The notes beneath the pieces were generated by a model. That model worked only from the letters and a program-made list of their open reading frames with translations, ran no database searches and had not been told where the DNA came from. A DNA stretch of 64,000 nucleotides, from positions 1,383,001-1,447,000 of the forward strand of contig NC_135364.1 in NCBI RefSeq assembly GCF_051622035.1, given 5' to 3'. This stretch comes from Arctopsyche grandis. Taxonomy: Eukaryota; Arthropoda; Insecta; Trichoptera; Hydropsychidae. Position numbers and translations under genes: made by a program. This document shows, piece after piece, positions 57,176 to 64,000 of this stretch (within the stretch, counting starts at the first letter, position 1; each line of letters starts with the position of its first letter).

Positions 57176-57273
57176 AATCGCCTAGTTTCGGAGAGCCTAT
57201 AGGAAACGTAACAGTTCCCTTGGGAAGGGAAGCAATCTTGACTTGTATCGTCGACAATCTACAGACGTTCAAA
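57176..57273 (+). CDS. Exon of a DIP/lachesin-type Ig cell-surface protein (N-terminal half of Ig domain 1)
   Basis: A 98-bp internal exon. It is preceded by a strong acceptor (pyrimidine tract, then CAG at 57173-57175) and followed by the donor GTAAGA at 57274. It enters in phase 1 (two bases of a split codon) and leaves at a codon boundary. The 32 full codons begin SPSFGEPIGNVTVPLGRE and continue AILTCIVDNLQTFK. This has the features of the first Ig strand set in insect DPR-interacting proteins and lachesin relatives: an N-terminal P-x-F, an N-glycosylation site NVT, G-R-E/D before the B strand, the first disulfide Cys, and an exon end at (Y/F)K just before the conserved VAW. Such proteins are GPI- or membrane-anchored neuronal recognition molecules that bind Dpr partners. 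I found neither the preceding signal-peptide exon nor the next exon in this window. The reverse-strand frame over it is a shadow. The member of the family cannot be fixed. Confidence 0.82.
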
Positions 57274-57714
57274 GTAAGAAATCGTTATTAAATAAATCAT
57301 TTCACTATCAATCTTTTCAACAATAAACTAGACATATAAATACATTCATGATTTTTAACCTACAAAGAACTATGCTACATATGTATGACGCACGATGCGA
57401 AGACATTTTAAGTAATACTTGGTGTGTTAATACTTCAAATGTATGAATAATACTTTGTGTTTTAATACTTAGTGTAATACTAATAATACTTAAAATGTAG
57501 GTATATCGTTAAATATAGCAACAATGACTACTTGTTAAATTTAGGAACTGTTGGCCGAAGGACACTTGGCTGACGAACACTAAATTTTTAATTGTTTAAA
57601 TTGATCAGAAATATGAATTTTGTGTGATACGTTGAAGTGATTTCAGAAAAATGTATCTATTTTCAGTGAGTTTTGAATAATATCAATACAAAGCTATTGA
57701 TGTGTATCGTTGTA
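57274..57714. other. Presumed intron downstream of the Ig-domain exon
   Basis: AT-rich. It contains a short direct repetition of AATACTT(G/A)GTGT(T/A) words (57413-57490). No coding segment. Confidence 0.5.
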
Positions 57715-58083
57715 CTAGCTGAACCCGGAATCCGTTGCAATGCCACAATAACGCATGCAATTCCCGTTCCCGTTCCCGTTCTCGTTCTCGTTCCAGTTCC
57801 CATTTTTCGGAAAAATGCAGGCAGCAAACACATTTGAAATTATTTAATTGTTTGTTTATTTTACTTCAACAACGCAGGTCGCGACGCGAAAACATTTGAA
57901 ATTATTGCGTTGCAATGCAAATCATTCCCGGTTTTCCAGGTTCCGTTCCCGTTTTTGGGCGATTTTTTTTACAGTAAGCTTCCCAAATATGCATACAACA
58001 AATCCTGAAAGTTCCATCGTAATCGGTTGAGTACCTTAGGAGCCTATACGAGACAGACAGACAAACAGACATTCAATTTTACA
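57715..58083 (-). mobile_element. Helitron-like element (family C), copy 2
   Basis: Minus-strand end GGGTTCAGCTAG then T (end 57715); start near AAATTGAATGTCTGTTTGTC (58080). It is collinear with 50974-51333. It carries extra tandem CGTTCC/CGTTCT hexamers (57765-57795), a small internal expansion compared with copy 1. Confidence 0.8.
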
Positions 58084-58106
58084 TACCTCTTCTTAGCTTG
58101 CAATCG

Positions 58107-58109
<3 letters not shown>

Positions 58110-58171
<62 letters not shown>
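58110..58171 (+). repeat. (AT)n microsatellite
   Basis: About 31 uninterrupted AT dinucleotides. It begins about 27 bases after the family C Helitron-like element. Confidence 0.97.
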
Positions 58172-58174
<3 letters not shown>

Positions 58175-58686
58175 TTAAAAAAAAATTACTTGTTTTTCAA
58201 AATCAATCAATCTTCAAAATTATTTTAAAATAATATTTGTCTTAAGTAAATAATACACGATAAAAAAGATGTTCAAGGCACTTGATAATCAGGCAGCACC
58301 TAACAAAATTATGTGTGCGTCAATGTTTTTTTTATTACATACCTCCTTTACGTTTCATTTTGGTCATCAATATAAGTAAATGGATCCTTCGCCATTACGA
58401 TGGTGCAAAAATATCGTGTAAGTCGCGTTTGATATCTGCCCGGCGAGATAGTCGTTGACGTTTATCCATCGTTTGTTTATTAGTTTTAAACATAGATGGC
58501 GGTAGTAAAATAAATGTATTTAATTTTAATTTTAAAATAAAAATTATTGTTTTTATTCAAAATAATAATTTTTATACCATTTTTAGCACAGTCATTACAT
58601 TATAATAAAATAATAATAATCTACATATATATGTTTTTAAATTTTATTTATCCATTTTTCCATGATCAACACCAATCATCCACTGC
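58172..58686. other. AT-rich sequence without a gene
   Basis: TACCTCCTTTACGTTTCATT (58341-58360) repeats the block seen at 8518, hinting at another Helitron-like remnant. Nothing else recognised. Confidence 0.45.
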
Positions 58687-59021
58687 TGTTTAGAAATAAC
58701 ACGAGAGCGAGAGTATTCACTGTCCAAGTGCATTCGTGGGTGAACAATAGATACCTCGGAATAGGCTAACGAGACTCGGAGACCCGGACAAAGGATACGC
58801 AGGAGTTCTCACTGACCTGGGCGATTGCATGCGTAGGCAAAAGACTCGCCAGGGTAGACCTTTAAGTGCCTAGACATAAGACACTTTAATGGATCGGGGA
58901 AGCTGTGATGGGAAACTTGTCCTTTATAAGGAGGTACACACGGTAGATCAGATTATTCTAGAGTGAGCGGTGGTCTCGTACGGACGTTGAATAAAAGCTG
59001 TGAAGTGACTTTGGCCTTTCA
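58687..59021 (+). mobile_element. LTR remnant
   Basis: It starts TGTTTAGAAATAACACGAGA and ends TTTGGCCTTTCA. A CTTTATAAGG TATA-like site (about 58921) and an AATAAAA signal (58990) are in the expected order. It is much less AT-rich than its flanks. Right after it, TTTGGATCCTGAACCCA occupies the leader position seen after the other LTR (TTCTAGATCCCGAAC at 49634). No internal coding region follows; the end pair TG...CA fits an LTR. Confidence 0.5.
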
Positions 59022-59628
59022 TTTGGATCCTGAACCCACCCCTAAACAACACAATTAAAAGTTTAAATTGCTCAAATTTCCGTTCGGCCACGCGTCCGTC
59101 GGCCAAATGTCAATTCGGCGACTAGTTAGATGACCTGTTAATTTGCAATCAGTTCTCAGTATTAACTCGCAGTTATGCTAAAAGTGTTGTAATTCATTCT
59201 AATAATGTTAGTAAATCAAACCTGCAAAACAATGGTATTTTCTTGATATACATATGTACATATACAGTTTGTCCATAATATCGTAACAAAGCCATGCTAA
59301 AAATGTATGAAATCCCGTAAAGGAACGCAATAAAAGAAACTCTTGTAAATTCAAATATTCTTTACAAAGAAAATCTTAAAGATAATTCCACGCTTAAACA
59401 CAGCAGCGAATCCACTTTGATCCCGGCATATTTCTTTACACGTTTTCACCGTAAAATGTATATTATACGATATGGATATCTAGAAATTATTCTAAATATG
59501 TATATATTTGTAAAAACAAATGTTTACATATTTATGTGCATTTTCTTTTTTGTGAACTTAATGAATCCCGTTTTAAACTTATTATTATATTACTTATTAT
59601 AGTATTACCAAATTTAATACACCTACAT
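59022..59628. other. AT-rich sequence without a gene
   Basis: 59082-59150 is GC-moderate with a TCGGCCA/TTCGGC repeat; otherwise nothing is recognised. It ends with the left target duplication of the hAT-like element (59621-59628). Confidence 0.4.
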
Positions 59629-60576
59629 TAAGGCTTCCAATCCCGGGATCCCGGTGTTTTCTGGTACCGTGAATCCCGGTGCTGAAACTAGTCTGAATAC
59701 CGGGATTACGGTGCTGGCAGAAATTTCTTTAAAAATATTATTTTTACAAAAATAATATGGAAAAAACATAAAACAACATTATATAATGAACAATGGTGGG
59801 ATGAGAAATGAAAGCCATAGTCCATTTGTTTCATTCATTTCCATATTGATTGGAAATGGTACCTCCCCTTATAGGTGTCATCTTATTTTAAGTTTTTGAA
59901 TTCAATTATCTGCCAAACCGCTAATCAAATCAGACTGAATGTTTTTTACTTGTAATAGAAATTATTAATATTATACCCTAATATTTTTTCATGAACCGAA
60001 AGTAGTACTTTTACTCTAGAGATTCAAGGTTTTTTATGTTTTTCTCAGAAATCAAAAGTAGAACTTTTGTCTTGTGTAAGTTTCCCTACATTTGTGTTCA
60101 ATTTGTATCGAAAATGCTCATAGCCGGGATGTGTTAACGTGTATTTACATATGTTTGATTATCGAATTTTGTTTTTTGTCCTTCTTATATTCCTCAAATA
60201 CATAGATAAAGTCGTGGGTTAGTAATAATAATTACTAGATGGTACAATCTATCACGACGGAATCAAAGTGATGTTTTTTTTTATTTATTTATTGTGTTTT
60301 ATTTAATCTTAGATTGTATGATTATTATATTCTATGGATTTGTACCGAAAATTTAAAGAATGTAGCCAAACTCAAAATAAGAACGCCAATATGGGAGTAT
60401 TTTTTGCGTGAAACATCGGGAAAGTTTGCAAAATGTAATAGAAAGGTTTTGAAATATGAAAACATGAAATTTAACTTTTTTTTCCGATCCCGGTGCTAGC
60501 ACCGGGATCCCGGGATCGTAAATTCCCAGCACCGCAATCCCGGTGCTGAAGTAACCTTCCGGGATTGGAAGCACTA
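59629..60576. mobile_element. Non-autonomous hAT-like element, copy 2
   Basis: Same ends as 33408-34362 (TAAGGCTTCCAATCCCGG; inverted TAGTGCTTCCAATCCCGG). Direct repeats are ACCTACAT (59621-59628) and GCCTACAT (60577-60584), 7 of 8 matching. The left about 150 bases and right about 100 bases match copy 1 closely (AAACTAGTCTGAATACCGGG and ACGGTGCTGGCAGAAATTTC). The interior differs: part of it (about 59850-60290) is a fragment of the composite CTTCCGG repeat in inverse orientation. The GC-rich palindromic region is shorter than in copy 1. Confidence 0.88.
59850..60290 (-). mobile_element. Fragment of the composite CTTCCGG repeat inside the hAT-like element
   Basis: Inverse blocks of 2290-7600: GGTACCTCCCCTTATAGGTG (7201-7217 in reverse), TACTTTTACTCTAGAGA, GGTTTTTTATGTTTTTCTCA and CCTTCTTATATTCCTCAAAT followed by ACATAGATAAAGTCGTGGGT. 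The tandem array is not present. Its outer left end continues as in 44275-44690 (TAATTACTAGATGGTACAA). Confidence 0.75.
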
Positions 60577-60759
60577 GCCTACATATACTACATGTCTAGT
60601 GGTACGTTTGCACATAAATATGTAACTTTGATCGTAGATGGCTTTAAGAAGAGTTCGGATCCATTAGAAAGACAATTTTGCCAACTTTCATCTTCCAAAA
60701 CAACGCTGGAAATTCACAGCACAATATAGAATAAATTATATTTATATGAATAAAAAATA

Positions 60760-61490
60760 AGTTAGAATATTTTTCTTTTGTAAGGTCTCACCTTGAATTT
60801 GTCTCAATCATCTGGTCACCTTTTTATATATCCCATATTAATTGTATTGAAAAAGTCCAACTAAAATTTATCAAATCCTTACGCTACCGTTTTCCTACCT
60901 ACGCCCATACTTCTGCTCCCGATATGTTAAAATTCCTATCCTTGAACAATCTTTCTATCAGGCTACGTCTCACTGATGCTACACTCCTTTTTAAGCTCCT
61001 AAATGGTTTCCTTGATTGTCCCGATTTACTGAGTAAGGTTGGTTTCAGGATCCCAGTTTGGTATTCTAGACACGTTGCACACTTTTCACTTAATCTTTTC
61101 AAAACTAATTCCTTAAAATATTCCTATCTACAGCGTGTTTATCGTATGCTTAACGGGGAGCTAAATGACGTTGATCTATTTGGTATTTCCTTGCATTAAT
61201 TCAGGACTGCCATCAGGAGAGTCTTGATTGATTGATTGATCAATTTCTATTTCTATTATATAATCTTTACCCAATATTATATCACTTTATGTTCAGTTAT
61301 GCACTATCCTATTTAGTCATATTTTAGTTTGTACTCTTTTCTTTTTCATTTGTTTGTCTCTATGTACCATTTTATGTAATTTCTAAAAAATCTATAATTG
61401 GGCTCAGATGTTATTTTCTTACATTTATTCTTTATTTTTATGGACGTCAACGTCTGTTGTCTGTTAATTTTCAATAAATATTATATAATT
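60760..61490 (+). pseudogene. 5'-truncated copy of the complete LINE's 3' end
   Basis: It encodes the C-terminal part of ORF2: EKVQLKFIKSLRYRFPTYAH, FKLLNGFLDCPDLLSKVGFR and LQRVYRMLNGELNDVDLFGI, very close to the residues at the end of 28505-31357. A CAA to TAA change (61197-61199) creates a stop 12 codons before the family's normal end, which is still readable (TGA at 61233-61235). The tail ends GTTAATTTTCAATAAATA (about 61460-61477), as in the complete copy. Endonuclease and RT core are absent. Confidence 0.9.
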
Positions 61491-62479
61491 GAAGCAATTT
61501 AAAGGCATATACATATGTACATTCATACGTTCACACATCGCCATATCTTATGCACTATCGTGGAATAAATTTCAATTTTATATCGGAAAATGAACTCAAA
61601 ACTTTCTCGACAAATTAAATATGAATACGTCTCGTTTGTGTGTGTGTGTATGTATGTGTTTGCGAAAACTTGGCCTTTTGAGAGCGCCACGCACAAGGGC
61701 AAACTCGATAAAAAATGCATGAGAGTCAGGTTCGATATATGAGCGCTCGTACGGAAAGGGTTAATCGTAAAAAAAGCCAAAGCGACTTAACCGTATCGAG
61801 TCGAACTTTAGAGAGGAGGGCTTTTAAGCTACAGCTTTGCATTTTCGTTCGAACTAAATTAACAAGACTCTTTTATACACCCTTCAGAATTCGACCCCTC
61901 CCCACCCCTTCACCCGCATCCTCCCTTTTCCGCCTTTCGCGATTATAATTCGCTCGGATTCGGATGCAGGGTGACCAAACGATTCGTTAAAGATGACAAT
62001 TATTTGCAAAAGAAAGTATCAGCCACAATTAATCGAAGTTTGTAGCAACCTTGGGGATACTTCGCTAGTTTGGTGAGCTTTTTCCTCACTTAATAACGAT
62101 TTTACACTTTAGTCTGAAGGCTTTCAGCTTCAAGGAGAAGATTCAATCGACTTTAGATTGGAAATCTCCAGTGGCAAAGGTGGTTTTGCTAGAAATGGTA
62201 ATTTTAATGTATTTTTTTGATATAAAATAAAAATTTATAAGTTGACACTATCAAAGAAAATCGGAGACCTTAGCTTCACCTGGGTAGAAACGAGGCACAG
62301 TATCATTCAAATATTTTTCGGAATATACATGTCATCAAAAATTATTCAAATTCAAATTTTATTTTCAAAAAAATTTGGTTTAATTTTTAATTATTAATTA
62401 TTTCATGGTATATGTATGTATATGTATATGTATGGGCCGTTATATTTGAAAGTACACTTGTCTTCATTCTGAGAAATAT
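61491..62479. other. Sequence without a recognised gene; one weak exon candidate
   Basis: 61670-61980 is GC-richer with open frames lacking features (for example 61715-61948, +). At 62114-62197 an 84-base stretch is bounded by TTACACTTTAG and GTAATTTT and is open in two frames. It matches no known domain, so I do not call it an exon. Confidence 0.35.
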
Positions 62480-62900
62480 TTAAAAACACTGGTGGTCTGT
62501 AATACGCTCATTCTGATTTTCCGAGATTCTGAACATATCGAATTAAAAGAATTGATTTTTCAATTAATTCAATCAAAAATAGTGTTTTTGGAACTGAAAA
62601 TTGGACTTCCGCCACTCTCAAATATAACTGCTCATATAATATAGCTATCCAGATATTGAATGATCTTTATATTTCTTAATTTTAGTTATTTGATAGTCAA
62701 AATATAATAGTTTAAGGTACATAAATGTAAAAGCGCCATTCGGTTCATCATAACCAGAAACCTGATTTTTCTGCCTTCAAGATATGAATTCACTATTGAA
62801 TTTGAAAGAATATGAAAAAATCTAATAATTGTATTACCCCATCAATCGACTATCAAAAAACTATGATTCCAATTATTTGAGTCTGTCAATATGTAATTTC
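62480..62900 (+). repeat. Unclassified interspersed repeat G, copy 2
   Basis: Second copy of the repeat at 11990-12420 (TTTTTGGAACTGAAAATTGG at 62584-62603, then CTTCCGCCACT and ATATAAC, GCTCATAT). Confidence 0.55.
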
Positions 62901-62984
62901 CGCAGTGAAAATATAACTACATATGTACGTACGTACTGAACGCGAAATCGGTTATGAATTCACTGAATTATAATTTCATTGACA

Positions 62985-63350
62985 GGAAGACCCCAATGCG
63001 ACTTCCTGGACAATTAATTACAAACAATGCAGCATTAATATTATTACATAAATCACTGTATTTTCAGAAGCTGAAGAACACGAAATAACAATTAATTAAT
63101 TAATTCCAGAATTAATCCATTGAGACATCTGTGGATTTAGACTTTGTACATATTTTTTACAAATACAGAAGATTTTTGACAACAGAAAAGATGATTTTTG
63201 CCAATTTTGAGGAATCGTTTCAACAATGATCAGATAAAATCGGCAAACTCTGATAACAAACGATCGATTTGGAGTCACACATACCGCCAAATCTAACCAG
63301 CAGTATGGCGGATCGAACCCACTGATCACTTGGTGCTAAACATACACCAT
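62985..63350 (-). mobile_element. tRNA-derived SINE copy
   Basis: Minus strand: head with GGGTTCGATCC (B box, about 63319-63309), body CAAATCGATCGTTTGTTATC, AGAGTTTGCCGATTTTATCT and GTTGAAACGATTCCTCAAAA, then GCTGCATTGTTTGTAATTAA and CAGGAAGTCGCATTGGGGTC at the 3' end. The second half of the terminal hairpin is lost. Same family as 50503-50900 and 35360-35650. Confidence 0.8.
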
Positions 63351-63689
63351 TAAGTCTGCAAAATTCTATTGATAACTGGCTTACCTCGATAAAATAAACG
63401 AATTTTTTTTATTAATCCACAAGAATAGTTGATATATGATTTTTCTAAGTGAAATTTTAATTAATTCTCATATAAAGATAATTTAATATATCATCCCTAT
63501 TAATTCAATTCAGATTCGTGTAAATACGAGTAAATATTAGTATGAGCTTTTTGCTCGCAATTTTACCGATTTAAAGTACAGCACACTTCCAATTAACCCT
63601 TTTAAAGGAAAACAAAAAATATTGTGTTGAGAAAATTATCCCAATAAACATGTTTCAATAGAAAAAACTCAATATAAAATAGTATTAAC
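63351..63689. other. AT-rich sequence without a gene
   Basis: Nothing recognised. Confidence 0.45.
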
Positions 63690-63990
63690 AGTGAGAAAAA
63701 ATCCTAAGTGAAAATACGTACTTTTGACTTTCGATTTGAACTAGACGACTACTTAGAGAGATTTGAAAGCTGAAAAGTACTACAAATGGAAGATAAAATA
63801 CTCGACTATAGATTCCAATATTCATTTTGAACAGAAATTTGACAGATTTAAAAAAAACATACATACATCTCCGAAACTCGAGCCAATCAACATTTTTTAT
63901 TACCAGATTCGTGTTCACTGAGCATGCATAGATCTATAAGAAAAGTCATATCTCGTCTCTGAACCATTTTTCGTGTCGAACAGTGTAATA
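63690..63990 (-). repeat. Unclassified interspersed repeat F, copy 2
   Basis: Inverse copy of 10405-10735 (AAGCTGAAAAGTACTACAAA, CTCGAGCCAATCAACATTTT, CAGATTCGTGTTCACT, TAAGAAAAGTCATATCTCGT). The 77-codon minus-strand frame over it is not conserved as coding in copy 1. It may run off the window end. Confidence 0.7.
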
Positions 63991-64000
63991 ACACCCAAAT

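Noticed and set aside
57075..57272. 65-codon minus-strand frame
   Set aside because: Antisense shadow of the Ig-domain exon, which has proper splice sites on the plus strand.
1..64000. A multi-gene defence or biosynthetic system
   Set aside because: The window is eukaryotic, with TE genes and a single host exon; no gene cluster, operon or CRISPR array is present.

Overview
This looks like nuclear DNA from an insect. It is strongly AT-rich, has no bacterial-style gene packing, and is full of arthropod-type transposable elements (Jockey/CR1-like and RTE LINEs, Helitron-, hAT- and PIF/Harbinger-like DNA elements, tRNA-derived SINEs, LTR remnants). The order of insect cannot be fixed from this window. 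The only piece of an ordinary host gene I can support is a 98-bp exon at 57176-57273 (+). It encodes the first half of an immunoglobulin domain of the DIP/lachesin type, a neuronal cell-surface recognition family. Genes of this family often have very long introns, so most or all of the window is probably intron sequence of that gene.

Layout. 1-2.2 kb: LINE 3' debris. 2.3-7.6 kb: a composite repeat carrying a regularly spaced CTTCCGG motif. It is interrupted by a PIF/Harbinger-like element (3015-5822), which is itself interrupted by an internally deleted LINE (3767-5012). 7.6-28 kb: low-information AT-rich sequence with GC-richer islands, two CR1-like LINE tails, short Helitron-like elements, a long hairpin (18999-19233), LINE 3' tails and a tRNA-SINE. 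28.07-33.2 kb: an apparently complete Jockey/CR1-type retrotransposon on the minus strand with both ORFs open (a PHD-finger ORF1, and an endonuclease plus reverse transcriptase ORF2). 33.4-34.4 kb: a non-autonomous hAT-like element with a perfect 8-bp target duplication. 35-51 kb: SINE copies, a 27-bp-class minisatellite, Helitron-like elements, nested LINE tails and an LTR. 51.39-54.8 kb: a nearly complete RTE-type retrotransposon (minus strand) whose ORF is broken only by one extra base in a homopolymer. 55-64 kb: Helitron-like pieces, the host exon, an (AT)n microsatellite, a second LTR, a second hAT-like element, a truncated LINE copy, a SINE and an unclassified repeat.

The host exon is the only sequence here with a likely cellular function. 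The open retrotransposon ORFs (ORF1 as RNA chaperone, ORF2 as endonuclease/RT) could work together for target-primed reverse transcription. SINE copies would depend on such a machinery in trans. Coordinates of TE boundaries are read by eye; those with target-site duplications are firm, the others approximate.
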